From Salirhabdus euzebyi (GTDB lineage: Bacteria > Bacillota > Bacilli > Bacillales > Alkalibacillaceae), in NCBI RefSeq assembly GCF_014207435.1, contig NZ_JACHGH010000008.1:41667-105666 (forward strand): a stretch of DNA of 64,000 nucleotides. Direction: 5' to 3'. Below are positions 52,944 to 63,274 of the stretch, in pieces. The translations under genes were made by a program, and so were the position numbers. The stretch's first letter is position 1. Each line of letters starts with the position of its first letter. Below the pieces are notes generated by a model that made no database searches, was not told the DNA's origin, and was given only the letters and a program-made list of their open reading frames with translations.

Positions 52944-54272
52944 CTATTTTTTTCTTTTATTATTTTGGTTCTGATTTCTTTTCATTTTATTTTTAATTTG
53001 TTCTGCCTCGCGCTTCATTTTCTTTTTATAACCGGGTTTTACACCTTTTGGTCTTCTTACTTTTTTCCACGCTTCTTCTTGAAGATCATTTTCTTTTTGT
53101 TCTCTCTTTTTCCGTTGGTTCCAATCTTTAATTTCTACCCATTCGTTATTTTTCACATCAAAATTAGTAAATGGAATGCCTGACTTTTCGAGTTTCTCTA
53201 TTAGAGGTAAATCCTGCTCTTTATAAAAACTTATTGCAGTTCCCTCTAATCCAGCTCTTGCAGTACGTCCAACTCTGTGCAAATAGACTTCGGGGTCCTT
53301 TGGGAGTTCAGCATTAAAAATATGACTTACTCCTGGTATATCAATTCCTCTAGCAGCTAAATCTGTCGCAACGATATATTGGAAATCCAAATTTTTTAAG
53401 TTTTTTAATACTCGTTTACGCTCTCTAGGTGTCAATCCACCATGAATAATACCCGTTGATAGTCCTTTTTCCGTCAATTCGCCTGCAAGTTCATCCGCAT
53501 TTTCTTTTTTGTTAACAAAAATCAAAGCTAAGTATGGGTTAATTAATTTTGTTGCTTCCATAATTAACTCCGCTTTACTTCGATGACGCAGAGGAATTAA
53601 GCGATGCTCCATTTTTTCAGGCGCAGGACCTTTATCGTTAATATGAATGTGCTTCGGGTTTTCCATATACTTTTTCAAAAAATGCTGAAGCTTTACAGGT
53701 ATGGTTGCAGAAAAAACCATTAACTGTGTATGTCTTTTCATTTTTACTAATATCTCATCAACTTCTTGAATTAATCCTAAATCAATTAATAGATCTGCTT
53801 CATCAACAACCATTGCGGACGCACTATACAAATCAAGGGCACCTTCCTGTACTAGATCTAATATTCTCCCTGGGGTTCCAACAACTATATGCGGTGGTTC
53901 TTTAAGCTTATCCATCATTTTTTGTTTATCTGTTCCACCGATTAATAATTTTGCTCTTAAAACTTCTTCCTTATCTGAGAAGGTGATCATCTTTTTCACT
54001 TCTTCAAAAATTTGCATGGCTAACTCTCTAGTTGGAACAGTAATAACGAATTGAACTTCTTTTTTATCTTCTTTTACTCGATTAAAAAGAGGAAGTAAAT
54101 AGGCATGGGTCTTTCCTGAGCCTGTGTGAGATTGTCCAATTAAGCTTTCCTTCCTTATTACTGCTGGAATAACTTCTTTCTGTATAGGTGTTGGCTCTGT
54201 GAATTTAAGCTTGTCCAAGACGTTATACATGAAAGGTTGAAATTGATAGGTTTTAAATTTATTTTGTTCCAT
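52944..54272 (-). CDS. cshB: DEAD-box RNA helicase CshB
   Basis: A 442-residue DEAD-box helicase. Q motif region FTEPTPIQKEVIPAV, motif I GQSHTGSGKTHAY (Ser in place of Ala), VVDEADLLID in place of canonical DEAD-Arg, SAT, ATDLAARGID and HRVGRTARAG. The very basic C-terminal tail probably binds RNA. CshB acts in RNA decay and cold response. ATG at 54272 with AAAGGAG upstream is preferred to 54305. Confidence 0.92.
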   Translation of the reverse strand: MEQNKFKTYQFQPFMYNVLDKLKFTEPTPIQKEVIPAVIRKESLIGQSHTGSGKTHAYLLPLFNRVKEDKKEVQFVITVPTRELAMQIFEEVKKMITFSDKEEVLRAKLLIGGTDKQKMMDKLKEPPHIVVGTPGRILDLVQEGALDLYSASAMVVDEADLLIDLGLIQEVDEILVKMKRHTQLMVFSATIPVKLQHFLKKYMENPKHIHINDKGPAPEKMEHRLIPLRHRSKAELIMEATKLINPYLALIFVNKKENADELAGELTEKGLSTGIIHGGLTPRERKRVLKNLKNLDFQYIVATDLAARGIDIPGVSHIFNAELPKDPEVYLHRVGRTARAGLEGTAISFYKEQDLPLIEKLEKSGIPFTNFDVKNNEWVEIKDWNQRKKREQKENDLQEEAWKKVRRPKGVKPGYKKKMKREAEQIKNKMKRNQNQNNKRKK

Positions 54273-54440
54273 AGCGAATGTCTCCTTTGTGTACTGCATT
54301 TTCATTATAGTAAAGTCTGATAAATTATGCCACTTTGTGAAACATTTTGTCTTATGACCCTTTACCCTTTATAATAAAAGAAATGGGAAAAAACATACAT
54401 GTTATGAAGGTTTAAATAGATTGTTTGAGGAGGATTCGGT

Positions 54441-55388
54441 ATGGAAGTCATTAAAATTGCACCTCGTGGGTACTGTTATGGAGTTGTTGACGCGATGGTC
54501 ATTGCTAAAAATGCCACAAAGGACCCTAATTTACCAAGGCCTATATATATTTTAGGAATGATTGTTCATAACAATCACGTGACAGAAGCTTTTAAGGAAG
54601 AAGGGGTTATCACCCTTGATGGGAAAAATAGGTCGGATTTGCTAGAGGATATAGACGAAGGAACGGTCATCTTCACGGCACATGGGGTATCACCAGAAGT
54701 AAAGGAACGAGCTGCTAAAAAGGGCTTGACTGTCCTAGATGCTACGTGCCCAGATGTAACCAAAACACATGACTTGATTCGGGAAAAAGTAAAAGAAGGT
54801 TATGAAATTGTTTATATCGGGAAAAAGGGCCACCCAGAACCAGAAGGCGCTGTTGGAGTTGCACCTGGTCACGTTCACCTCGTACAAACAGAGGAAGATG
54901 TAGATCAGCTTACACTTGATGCACCGAAAATTATCGTTACTAATCAAACAACGATGAGCCAATGGGATGTTTATGACGTCATGCAAAAAGTTAAAGAAAA
55001 GCTTCCCCAAACAGAGATGGTTCAAGAAATCTGTATGGCTACACAAGTAAGACAGGAAGCAGTTGCTGAACAGGCAAAAGAGGCAGACCTTACCATTGTC
55101 GTAGGGGACCCACGTTCTAATAATTCAAACCGCTTGGCACAAGTTTCTGAAGAAATTGCAGGAACACGTGCTTTTCGCATTTCCGATGTTTCCGAGCTTA
55201 AACTAGAATGGTTAGAAGGAGTTCAAAAAGTAGCTGTTACAGCAGGGGCATCGACACCCACGCCGATCACAAAAGAGGTAATTAAATTTTTAGAGGGCTA
55301 TGATCAAAACAATCCCGATAGCTGGGATATTCGTTCAAAGGTAGAAAAAAGAAAAATTTTACCTAAAGTTAAAGAAAAAAAATCATAA
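54441..55388 (+). CDS. ispH: 4-hydroxy-3-methylbut-2-enyl diphosphate reductase
   Basis: Last step of the MEP pathway, reducing HMBPP to IPP and DMAPP with a [4Fe-4S] cluster. Cluster cysteines: Cys12 in APRGYCYGV, Cys103 in [11 protein letters not shown], and the one in [13 protein letters not shown]. Also [11 protein letters not shown] and [11 protein letters not shown]. 315 residues. GAGGAGG precedes the ATG. Confidence 0.96.
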   Translation: MEVIKIAPRGYCYGVVDAMVIAKNATKDPNLPRPIYILGMIVHNNHVTEAFKEEGVITLDGKNRSDLLEDIDEGTVIFTAHGVSPEVKERAAKKGLTVLDATCPDVTKTHDLIREKVKEGYEIVYIGKKGHPEPEGAVGVAPGHVHLVQTEEDVDQLTLDAPKIIVTNQTTMSQWDVYDVMQKVKEKLPQTEMVQEICMATQVRQEAVAEQAKEADLTIVVGDPRSNNSNRLAQVSEEIAGTRAFRISDVSELKLEWLEGVQKVAVTAGASTPTPITKEVIKFLEGYDQNNPDSWDIRSKVEKRKILPKVKEKKS

Positions 55389-55390
55389 GA

Positions 55391-55436
55391 AAAAATGCCG
55401 TTTGGGTAAACGAAAAATCCCAACGGCATTTTTTTA
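55391..55436. terminator. Terminator between ispH and yqfO
   Basis: AAATGCCGTTTGGG pairs with CCCAACGGCATTT (one bulge), T run on the plus strand; the A run also allows minus-strand use. Confidence 0.85.
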
Positions 55437-55443
55437 TTTTATT

Positions 55444-56565
55444 TTATAAGAATTGAAACGGTTCAGTAATTGCGGTAGAGGTAATCACTTCCACTTTCAT
55501 ATCATTTTCTCTACATTGCTTATCCAAAAATGCCTTTACGCCTTTTTTCATCACTTTCTCAATATGATGTCCTGGATCAATCATAGATAAACCAATACCC
55601 ATTGCATCATGGGCCGTGTGGTAATATACATCTCCTGTAATTAAAACATCCACACCTTTACGCTTTACTTGGTGGATAAATTTGTTGCCATCCCCACCAA
55701 TTATCCCTACTGTTTTAATTTTTTTCTTTAAGTCACCTACAACCCTTACTGCCGGAACATCTAGACGTTCTTTTATTTGCTTAACAAACTGTTCTAACGT
55801 TATTTTTTCTTCAAGCACTGCATACCTACCTAAGCCAAATACTTTACCTTCCAGCTCCACTGGATAAAGATCATAAGCAACCTCTTCATAAGGGTGTGCA
55901 TTTTCCATTTCGCTAAGTACTAAGGATAGCTTTGACTTTGGTACGATTGTTTCCATTCTAACCTCATTAACACGTTCTAGTTCATTTGTCTTCCCTATGT
56001 ATGGATTACTTCCTTCCAATGGCTTAAATGTGCCTTGACCGCTTGTTTGGAATGTACAATGACTATAATCGCCTATATGTCCTGCACCACTGTCTCCTAA
56101 TGCTGTACGGACTTCTTCTTGATGGGTTTCAGGTACAAATACGACAAGTTTAAATAATTCTTCTCGTGACATTTCAACTAAAATATTTGTTTTTTGAAAT
56201 CCTAGTTCATTCATTAACATGTCATTAATGCCACCGTCAGCTACATCTAGATTAGTATGAGCTACATATACGGAAATATTATTTCGTATTAACTTTTCAA
56301 TTATTCTTCCTTTTTCATTATCCGGACTTATTACCTTTAAGGCCTTAAATATAAATGGATGATGTGCAATAATGAGATCGACGTTCTTTTCAATTGCTTC
56401 ATCCACCACGTTTTCCAGCACATCTAATGTAACCATTACTTTTTTTACCGGTTTATTTAGTGTACCTACGTGCAAACCGATTTTATCTCCATCCATTGCT
56501 AACGTTTTTGGTGCCCACTTTTCTAGTTGTTTAATAATATGGTGGCCAGTAACTGCGTTATTCAT
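55444..56565 (-). CDS. yqfO: Nif3-like dinuclear metal center protein YqfO
   Basis: A 373-residue NIF3-family protein with the metal-binding residues in LIIAHHPFIFKALK, YVAHTNLDVADGGIND and the C-terminal GDVYYHTAHDAMGIGLSMID. A PII-like insert separates the two halves, as in the Bacillus YqfO structure. The family was named GTP cyclohydrolase type 2, but the in vivo function is unsettled. Start overlaps trmK by 8 nt. Confidence 0.92.
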   Translation of the reverse strand: MNNAVTGHHIIKQLEKWAPKTLAMDGDKIGLHVGTLNKPVKKVMVTLDVLENVVDEAIEKNVDLIIAHHPFIFKALKVISPDNEKGRIIEKLIRNNISVYVAHTNLDVADGGINDMLMNELGFQKTNILVEMSREELFKLVVFVPETHQEEVRTALGDSGAGHIGDYSHCTFQTSGQGTFKPLEGSNPYIGKTNELERVNEVRMETIVPKSKLSLVLSEMENAHPYEEVAYDLYPVELEGKVFGLGRYAVLEEKITLEQFVKQIKERLDVPAVRVVGDLKKKIKTVGIIGGDGNKFIHQVKRKGVDVLITGDVYYHTAHDAMGIGLSMIDPGHHIEKVMKKGVKAFLDKQCRENDMKVEVITSTAITEPFQFL

Positions 56566-57265
56566 TTTTTCGTAAAACCTCCTCTAACCACTCAATTTGT
56601 TGTTCAAACTCCGCTATTTTATCCTTATCTGGTTCAGCAGCTGCCTTCATCTGCTGAACAATTCTTATCTTTTTCTGGAGCACTAGGTCCCATTTGGTCA
56701 AAAAAGGACCGCTCTTATTTTCTAACAAAATTGGACCAAAATAATACTCTTTCTCAGTCAATTCCTTCTGTTGTTGATGACGATTTTTATCGGCCACTAA
56801 GATTTCGTAGTGGTACCCATCTTCTTCAATTAATTGTTCCTCAACTAAATAATAATTGTGTTTATATAACCATTTTCGGACATAGCGAGCATTAATATTA
56901 GGTTGGGTTATTATTCGTTCAACTGAATCCAGTTTATCTAACCCTTCTGCCAAAATAGTAGATATCAACGTCCCTCCCATCCCGGCAATTACTACTTGAT
57001 TAACTTCACCTGGAGAAACAACGGCAAGCCCATTCCCTTTTCTTACGTCTATTCTACTTTGAAGGTTTAATTTAGTAACTTGATTTAATGCCGACTGATA
57101 GGGACCTTCATTTATTTCCCCGGCAATAGCTTTAGCATTTTCATCTTTTAGGCACACAAAGCAAGGCAAATGTGCATGATCAGATCCTATGTCGCAAAAG
57201 TTAGCTTCTTTCGGTAAATATTTAGATACAATTCGAAGTCGATTTGAAATGTTAATGTCTATCAT
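56558..57265 (-). CDS. trmK: tRNA (adenine(22)-N1)-methyltransferase TrmK
   Basis: Methylates A22 of class II tRNAs such as tRNA-Ser and tRNA-Leu. The 235-residue protein has the SAM motif FCDIGSDHAHLPCF near residue 23, IAGEINEGPYQSA, and VVIAGMGGTLIS, with a C-terminal coiled coil. GTGGGG precedes the ATG. Forms a conserved pair with yqfO. Confidence 0.93.
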   Translation of the reverse strand: MIDINISNRLRIVSKYLPKEANFCDIGSDHAHLPCFVCLKDENAKAIAGEINEGPYQSALNQVTKLNLQSRIDVRKGNGLAVVSPGEVNQVVIAGMGGTLISTILAEGLDKLDSVERIITQPNINARYVRKWLYKHNYYLVEEQLIEEDGYHYEILVADKNRHQQQKELTEKEYYFGPILLENKSGPFLTKWDLVLQKKIRIVQQMKAAAEPDKDKIAEFEQQIEWLEEVLRKNE

Positions 57266-57354
57266 TATTGCTACCCCACTTTTTTACTTACTTATACTAT
57301 CATACCCTTTATTTTACCTATCTGAACCTAATAATAAAGAAATGTGGTGAAAAT

Positions 57355-57532
57355 GAACAAAAGCGCAAGCGCCTTGCTCAGCCTAAGGCAGGTATAAGAC
57401 AAGACCTGCCGTGGCGGTTTTTGCCACAGAAGAGATTGACTTATGTCCCGAGGGGGTAGGTGCTGGAGCTAGACGTGGCTTCCCCGTGCAACTAACTTTT
57501 CCACAAGTCCAAAATTTTATAATTTCCTAAGC
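57355..57532 (+). repeat. Dispersed intergenic repeat, copy 2
   Basis: 178 bp matching 37683-37860 with seven substitutions and no gaps. The flanks are unrelated to those of copy 1 apart from an A-rich 3' side. It lies between divergent-side trmK and the terminators of cccA. No open frame of its own is supported. Confidence 0.9.
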
Positions 57533-57562
57533 AAAAAAGAAAAACTCGCCGAGTGGCGAGTT
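57533..57562 (-). terminator. Second terminator downstream of cccA
   Basis: AACTCGCC/GGCGAGTT hairpin with a 4-nt loop and a T-rich tail (TTTCTTTTTT) on the minus strand. Confidence 0.75.
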
Positions 57563-57619
57563 GTGATAATCTCCTGTTAGCTTCTTCGTGTAAACCACGT
57601 TATTTTTTATAAGTTTGAA

Positions 57620-57650
57620 AAAGAAAAGCCTTCTTAAAAGAAAGCTCTTC
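57620..57650 (-). terminator. First terminator downstream of cccA
   Basis: Imperfect stem AGCTTTCTT/AAGAAGGCT followed by TTTCTTTTT on the minus strand, about 10 nt after the stop codon. Confidence 0.6.
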
Positions 57651-57659
57651 CTAATAACA

Positions 57660-58040
57660 CTATTTCTTTTCAGCTAACCATTCAGCCAAAATACTAGCCT
57701 GTTCTGTATCAACAAAACCGCCTTGCATCGCAGTACCAGGTACTCCATTATTAATTATATTTTCTATTTCTTCTTTACTTAAGGTACCACCAACGGTATT
57801 TAACGCTGGAGCTATACCAGAACCTTCTAAGTCACCACCATGACATGAAAGGCAGCTATTTTGATAAATTTTTTCAGGATCAGTTTCTCCACCACCAGCT
57901 TGTTCTCCAGCAGGTTCTTCTTCTCCATGACCACCACGAACTTCATCCATTTGATTTACTCCTATAGATGCTAGTACAATCATTGCTAAAATACCTAATG
58001 CACCAATAAGAGCGTAGGGTATAACTGGATTCTTTTTCAT
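57660..58040 (-). CDS. cccA: Cytochrome c-550
   Basis: A 126-residue membrane-anchored c-type cytochrome. N-terminal membrane segment (IPYALIGALGILAMIVLASI), a Glu/Gly-rich linker, then the haem domain with the CxxCH site at Cys63-Cys66-His67 and axial Met105 in GTAMQGG. It carries electrons on the outer face of the membrane. AAGGAGG precedes the ATG. It lies downstream of sigA as in B. subtilis. Confidence 0.93.
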   Translation of the reverse strand: MKKNPVIPYALIGALGILAMIVLASIGVNQMDEVRGGHGEEEPAGEQAGGGETDPEKIYQNSCLSCHGGDLEGSGIAPALNTVGGTLSKEEIENIINNGVPGTAMQGGFVDTEQASILAEWLAEKK

Positions 58041-58154
58041 AATTGTTTTCCTCCTTATGTAATCCCCTCGTATGCCTACTCATTTTAAGTATTAACAAAC
58101 TATACATATTTTACTTGAAAAATTCTAGATAGAAAAGGGAAAATAAATGAATTT

Positions 58155-58694
58155 TTATTGAAGAAAGAAAAAAGTTAGCATCAATAAGCCAATTAATCCT
58201 CCCGCAACTAAATAATAATACTTTTTCAACATTCCTATCAAAATCCATAGCATACAGTTCAAAGATACAGTAGCATATACTACAAAATCAATCAATACGT
58301 ATCTTTGGGAAACAAAAACAGTGACTAAAAATAAAATTAATAACGTAACTATAAGTGCGAGCTGGGAATAAATTGAGTTTTTCTTATTGAAAAAATAAAA
58401 ATGTGTGATTGATATGAGTAGAAATAAAAATATTATGGCCATTTGCAAACCGATATTAATTTCAGTAAAATAAATAATAAGAAATGAAACCGGTAACAAA
58501 ATCAACAATAAAAGTATATCTAATAAAAGAAAGATATTGTTGGAAAGAAAACTTTTTTGTTTCGCATTTGTTTTCACACCTTCACCTTGCGTATAAAGTG
58601 CAAGTAGGAAGTCACAGTATTCTTTCGGTAAAAGCCGATTACTTTTCCAGTACTGAATTTCATCAAGAATGACCTTTTTACGTTCTTGATTCAT
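58155..58694 (-). CDS. Polytopic membrane protein of unknown function
   Basis: A 179-residue protein. The first 55 residues are cytoplasmic (VILDEIQYWKSNRLLPKEYC, a layout reminiscent of DUF2157 N termini), followed by about five membrane spans. AAGGGG precedes the ATG at 58694. It lies between sigA and cccA on the same strand. I do not recognise the family with confidence. Confidence 0.72.
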   Translation of the reverse strand: MNQERKKVILDEIQYWKSNRLLPKEYCDFLLALYTQGEGVKTNAKQKSFLSNNIFLLLDILLLLILLPVSFLIIYFTEINIGLQMAIIFLFLLISITHFYFFNKKNSIYSQLALIVTLLILFLVTVFVSQRYVLIDFVVYATVSLNCMLWILIGMLKKYYYLVAGGLIGLLMLTFFFLQ

Positions 58695-58825
58695 ATTCTC
58701 GCCCCTTAAGGTAAAAAAACTTGGCTGGCTTCCTAGCCTTTAGGCACTGGTAATTGCCTAATAGCCTTATGTATATTCCTAATCGTGATTTCATGAAAAA
58801 CACTTCACGAGATACGAAAAACCAA

Positions 58826-58871
58826 ATAAAAAACGCACAGCCGTTACACAACAATTTGTATAACGACTGTG
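58826..58871 (-). terminator. Terminator of the dnaG-sigA operon
   Basis: CACAGTCGTTA pairs with TAACGGCTGTG on the minus strand (one mismatch), followed by TTTTTTATTT. Confidence 0.8.
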
Positions 58872-58886
58872 AGGAAAATCATATCC

Positions 58887-60005
58887 TTATTCAAGAAAAT
58901 CCTTTAATCGTTTGCTACGACTTGGGTGTCTTAGTTTTCTTAAAGCCTTGGCTTCAATTTGACGAATTCGTTCACGTGTTACACCGAATACTTTCCCTAC
59001 TTCTTCTAATGTGCGTGTTCGTCCGTCATCTAAACCAAAACGTAGTCTTAAAACGTTTTCTTCTCTATCTGTTAAAGTATCTAATACGTCTTCAAGCTGT
59101 TCTTTTAAGAGTTCATATGCAGCGTGATCAGAAGGCGATGTCGCCTCTTGGTCTTCAATAAAGTCACCTAAATGGGAATCATCTTCTTCCCCAATTGGCG
59201 TTTCTAATGAAACTGGCTCTTGAGCAATTTTCAAAATTTCACGAACTTTATCTGGAGTTAAATCCATTTCTTTCGCAATCTCTTCTGGTAAAGGTTCACG
59301 TCCTAAATCCTGCAACAATTGTCTTTGTACACGAATAAGTTTGTTAATAGTCTCTACCATGTGAACTGGAATCCTGATTGTACGTGCCTGGTCAGCAATC
59401 GCTCTTGTAATTGCCTGACGAATCCACCAAGTTGCATAGGTACTGAACTTGTAACCTTTTCTATAATCAAATTTCTCTACGGCTTTAATTAAGCCCATAT
59501 TACCTTCTTGGATTAAGTCTAAGAATAACATTCCGCGACCAACATATCTTTTTGCAATACTAACAACTAATCGTAAGTTAGCTTCAGCTAACCGACGTTT
59601 TGCTTCGTCTTGGCCTTGTTCAATTCTCTTTGCTAAGTTTATTTCTTCCTCAGCTGATAATAAATCAACTCGGCCAATCTCTTTTAGGTACATTCGAACA
59701 GGATCGTTTATTTTCACTCCAGGTGGTACACTTAAATCATTTAAATCAAACTCTTCTTCTTTTGCTATTTGTTGCATATTAGGATCCTCTTCATTATCAC
59801 CTATCACTTCGATACCTTGGTCCCCTAAAAATTCGTAAAATTCATCCATTTGATCGGAATCTAGTTCATATTGTGCAAGACGATCTGCCACTTCTTCATA
59901 GGCTAAAACGCCTCGTTTTTTACCAACTTCCACTAATTGTTCTTTTACTTGTTCTACTGTCAATTCTTGATCTGCAGCTTTTGAACGAGATGGCTTTTCT
60001 GCCAT
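58887..60005 (-). CDS. sigA: RNA polymerase major sigma factor SigA
   Basis: Housekeeping sigma-70 of 372 residues. Region 1.2 ([20 protein letters not shown]), regions 2.1-2.4 ([40 protein letters not shown]), region 3 ([20 protein letters not shown]) and region 4 helix-turn-helix ([20 protein letters not shown]) are all intact. ATG at 60005 has AAGGAGG 7 nt upstream. It is 25 nt downstream of dnaG in the macromolecular synthesis operon, here without rpsU. Confidence 0.98.
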   Translation of the reverse strand: MAEKPSRSKAADQELTVEQVKEQLVEVGKKRGVLAYEEVADRLAQYELDSDQMDEFYEFLGDQGIEVIGDNEEDPNMQQIAKEEEFDLNDLSVPPGVKINDPVRMYLKEIGRVDLLSAEEEINLAKRIEQGQDEAKRRLAEANLRLVVSIAKRYVGRGMLFLDLIQEGNMGLIKAVEKFDYRKGYKFSTYATWWIRQAITRAIADQARTIRIPVHMVETINKLIRVQRQLLQDLGREPLPEEIAKEMDLTPDKVREILKIAQEPVSLETPIGEEDDSHLGDFIEDQEATSPSDHAAYELLKEQLEDVLDTLTDREENVLRLRFGLDDGRTRTLEEVGKVFGVTRERIRQIEAKALRKLRHPSRSKRLKDFLE

Positions 60006-60030
60006 AGGTACCCCTCCTTCCAAACTTCCT

Positions 60031-61842
60031 TCACCTATGCTTCCATTCTTTTTTGATGTTTAGTATTTTCATTGCAATTTTTGCTGCTTCAACCGGATCA
60101 TTAGTTCTTTCTGCCTCTTTTTGTTCTTTTTCTAGAAGGTGTATTTCTTTGTTAAGGTGTTCACCTTTGACGGCATTGATATAATCATTAATTTCCCGGT
60201 CAGAAACATTTTCAGAAACGGCTAACATTGCTATTTGTGCGGCTAAATTTTTCAAATCTGATTCAGGGAGATACTCAATAAAGCGACTCACATCTGGTTC
60301 GTGATTTTCTTCATAATATGCGTAAAGATAAGTAACTAATACCTGATGATTTGTAAGGGAAAATGTGCTTCCCAGTTCATTTTGCACTTTTTCGGCAATG
60401 CTGCTATTTTTTAACATTAATGCTAGAAGATGACGTTCTGCATTTTGGTACGCCGGATACAATTTTTCAGAAGTTCGTATATTTTTCTTATCAATAGTAT
60501 GTCTTTGAACTTCCTGTTTATCCTTGTGTTTATCTATCTTCCTTCTTCTATATGCAATTTCCTGCTGTAATACTTCATTGGAAATTTCAAAACTTTCTCC
60601 TAAATCTTTTACATAGTGATCTCTTTCAATTGGTTTTTGAATTTTCGCAATTTCATCTAGTGCCCTTTCTATATACTCTAATCGGTCACTATCTACTTGA
60701 AGGTTAAAATCTTTCTTTAAATAATCAAGGTGAAAGGACATATACGTTACACTGGCTTCAATAACGTGTTTATGAAAACTTTCATTACCATATGCTCTAA
60801 TATAATCGTCTGGGTCCATGCCTTGTTTTAATTTTGCAACTTTTACAGTACAGCCAGATTGTTGAAGAAGCTTCGCTGCCTTATTTGTTGCTTCCAAACC
60901 TGCTCGATCGGCATCATAACAAATGATTACAGTGTCAACATATCGCTTTAACAATTTTGCCTGTGCTTCTGTTAAAGAAGTCCCTAAAGTTGCAACCCCA
61001 TTTTTTATACCTGCTTGGTAGGCAGCTATAACATCCAAATAGCCTTCAAATAATATGACTTCCCCAGTTTTACGGATATGGTTCCGGGCAAGATCAAAGT
61101 TGTAAAATATTTTCCCTTTATGAAAAATTTCTGTTTCGGGGCTGTTTAAATATTTTGGTTCACCATTATCTATAATTCGGCCACCGAAAGCCACTGTCTT
61201 TCCTTGGTGATTTCGAATTGGAAAAATAACTCTTCCGCGAAACCTATCTTTATAAACTTGTTCCATCTGAGCAGTTAATAAACCTGCTTTCACCATTGTT
61301 TGCAAATGAAAGCCTTTTTTTTCTAGAAATGAGGCGGTGAAATTTTCAACATTTGGAGCAAAACCTATTTGGAATGCGTCAATTGTTTCATCTAAAATAC
61401 CTCGATTTCTCATGTACTCATTGCCTTGCTTACCTTCTTTTGTATGTTTAAGTAAATGATGGTATAATTTTGACACCCATTCATGAGCATCTAAAATATT
61501 TTGTGCTTCTTCACTTAAGGAAGGTTTTTGATTTGATGCGATATTTTCAGGCATCGTCTTTCCTGTTTGAGTAGCAAGGATGGAAAGAGCTTCAAAAAAA
61601 GAAACTCCTTCTATTTCCATAATGAAAGTTATTACATTACCACCTTTCCCACATCCAAAGCAGCGAAAAATTTGCTTATCAGGAGAAACAGAAAAAGATG
61701 GAGTATTTTCACTATGAAAAGGACATAACCCTAAATAGTTACGCCCCTGCTTTTTTAGTTGTACAAACTCACTTACAACCTCAACGATATCACTATCAGA
61801 CCTAAGTTCATCTATAAACTTTTCAGGAACTTGTTCGGGCAT
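60031..61842 (-). CDS. dnaG: DNA primase
   Basis: Synthesises RNA primers at the replication fork. The N-terminal zinc ribbon is [13 protein letters not shown] then [12 protein letters not shown]. The RNA polymerase core contains the toprim motif [17 protein letters not shown] and [10 protein letters not shown]. The C-terminal part binds DnaB. About 603 residues. Several starts are possible (61854, 61848, 61842); ATG at 61842 has GGTGA 5 nt upstream and is chosen tentatively. Confidence 0.96.
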   Translation of the reverse strand: MPEQVPEKFIDELRSDSDIVEVVSEFVQLKKQGRNYLGLCPFHSENTPSFSVSPDKQIFRCFGCGKGGNVITFIMEIEGVSFFEALSILATQTGKTMPENIASNQKPSLSEEAQNILDAHEWVSKLYHHLLKHTKEGKQGNEYMRNRGILDETIDAFQIGFAPNVENFTASFLEKKGFHLQTMVKAGLLTAQMEQVYKDRFRGRVIFPIRNHQGKTVAFGGRIIDNGEPKYLNSPETEIFHKGKIFYNFDLARNHIRKTGEVILFEGYLDVIAAYQAGIKNGVATLGTSLTEAQAKLLKRYVDTVIICYDADRAGLEATNKAAKLLQQSGCTVKVAKLKQGMDPDDYIRAYGNESFHKHVIEASVTYMSFHLDYLKKDFNLQVDSDRLEYIERALDEIAKIQKPIERDHYVKDLGESFEISNEVLQQEIAYRRRKIDKHKDKQEVQRHTIDKKNIRTSEKLYPAYQNAERHLLALMLKNSSIAEKVQNELGSTFSLTNHQVLVTYLYAYYEENHEPDVSRFIEYLPESDLKNLAAQIAMLAVSENVSDREINDYINAVKGEHLNKEIHLLEKEQKEAERTNDPVEAAKIAMKILNIKKEWKHR

Positions 61843-62404
61843 TTCCATCACCATGTTCTAAGTTATTCTAGAAATTAAATTAAATCCCTTCATTTATCGA
61901 CATTTTTTTTGAAAAAGTCGAAAAAACTTTCACTATTTATGTTTTTTAAAGATGATGGACCTGGTTGTTCATCGATATAACTGCTTATTTTGTTCGTTTT
62001 ATTGATTATTTTACCCTTTCTGTTGAATGGACAAACATTGAGGTAACTGTATGGAACAAATTAAGATAATAACAAAACTATAACCAATTAACTTCTATTT
62101 ACAGATTTTTATGTTTATTAGTATGTTAAGGGCTTGAATATTATGTAGTGAACTGGTAATAGAAGGTTTCTAAGGCATAAATCTTTTATTCAATTTTCAC
62201 TTCATCTTTACAAGATTTTTCATCATACCATAATTTACTTCGACAAATATAGGTTGATTCCTTCCTTTATACATTATTTTTTAATTACTATTATTTTATT
62301 CGAGTAAGATGAATTCTAAACGTATTACTTTTTTTCACAAAAAATAATTATAATATAGTTAAGTGAAAAAAGCTATCATTTTCCTTTTACCATCTAATAT
62401 AAAT
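61843..62404. other. Long AT-rich gap between ppsR and dnaG
   Basis: About 560 bases with no supported frame, containing the dnaG-sigA promoter. B. subtilis has yqxD at this place, but no recognisable remnant was seen. A short inverted repeat TCGAC/GTCGA lies at 61897-61921. Confidence 0.5.
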
Positions 62405-62445
62405 AAAAGAAGTTTGGCAGGAATAATCCTAACCAAACTTCTTTT
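62405..62445 (-). terminator. Terminator of ccpN-ppsR
   Basis: 13-bp arms AAAAGAAGTTTGG and CCAAACTTCTTTT with a 15-nt loop; it overlaps the ppsR stop codon. Confidence 0.85.
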
Positions 62446-63253
62446 ACTGTCCTTGGTTTCTTAGCATTTCTTGGACAATTGTTGCTGTTTCTTCCACGGC
62501 TTTGTTTGAAACATCAATTACCTTACAACCTAATTTATCTACTACTCGATTAAAAAATTCTAATTCATTTTTTATTCTTTCCATATTTGCATAAGTAGCA
62601 GTTGCATTTAATCCCAACGCTATAAGTCGCTCTTTACGAATGTGATTTAGTTTTTCAGGATTAATTTTTAAGGCAATACATTTATTCGGATCCACTTTAA
62701 ATAATTCTTCAGGTGGCTCTACCTCAGGTACAATCGGAACATTAGCGACCTTATATTTTTTATGTGCTAAAAACTGTGACAAGGGTGTCTTTGATGTTCT
62801 TGAAACACCTATTAATATTATATCTGCACGTAAAATACCTCTTGGATCCCTACCATCATCATATTTAACAGCAAACTCAACCGCTTCAATGCGTTTAAAA
62901 TAATCTTCGTCTAGTTTATGTACCAACCCCGGCTCTAACCTAGGCACTTGGTTAAGGTGTCTTGTCATCCCATCAATCATTGGTCCCATAATATCAATGG
63001 ATACAATATTACGTTTTTGGGTCTCTAATCTTATAAATTCCCTTAATTCTGGCTTGACAAGGGTGTAACCAATCATCGCTTTAATTGCTTGTGCTTGTTC
63101 TATAGTTTCTAATATTGTCCCTTCATCATCAACATATGGTATCCGTTGAATATGAAAACTACTATTGTTAAATTGACTTAAAGATGCTTTCACAACTAGC
63201 TCAGCTGTTTCTCCAACTGAATCCGATACGACATACACAATTGGTTTTAGCAT
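62444..63253 (-). CDS. ppsR: Pyruvate, phosphate dikinase regulatory protein (DUF299/YqfL)
   Basis: Bifunctional ADP-dependent kinase/phosphorylase family that switches pyruvate phosphate dikinase or PEP synthase. The 269-residue protein starts [20 protein letters not shown], has the P-loop [17 protein letters not shown] and the downstream [13 protein letters not shown] at 63253 has AAGGAGG 6 nt upstream. It follows ccpN by 21 nt, the conserved gluconeogenic pair. Confidence 0.93.
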   Translation of the reverse strand: MLKPIVYVVSDSVGETAELVVKASLSQFNNSSFHIQRIPYVDDEGTILETIEQAQAIKAMIGYTLVKPELREFIRLETQKRNIVSIDIMGPMIDGMTRHLNQVPRLEPGLVHKLDEDYFKRIEAVEFAVKYDDGRDPRGILRADIILIGVSRTSKTPLSQFLAHKKYKVANVPIVPEVEPPEELFKVDPNKCIALKINPEKLNHIRKERLIALGLNATATYANMERIKNELEFFNRVVDKLGCKVIDVSNKAVEETATIVQEMLRNQGQ

Positions 63254-63274
63254 ACTATTCCTCCTTACCAAAAA

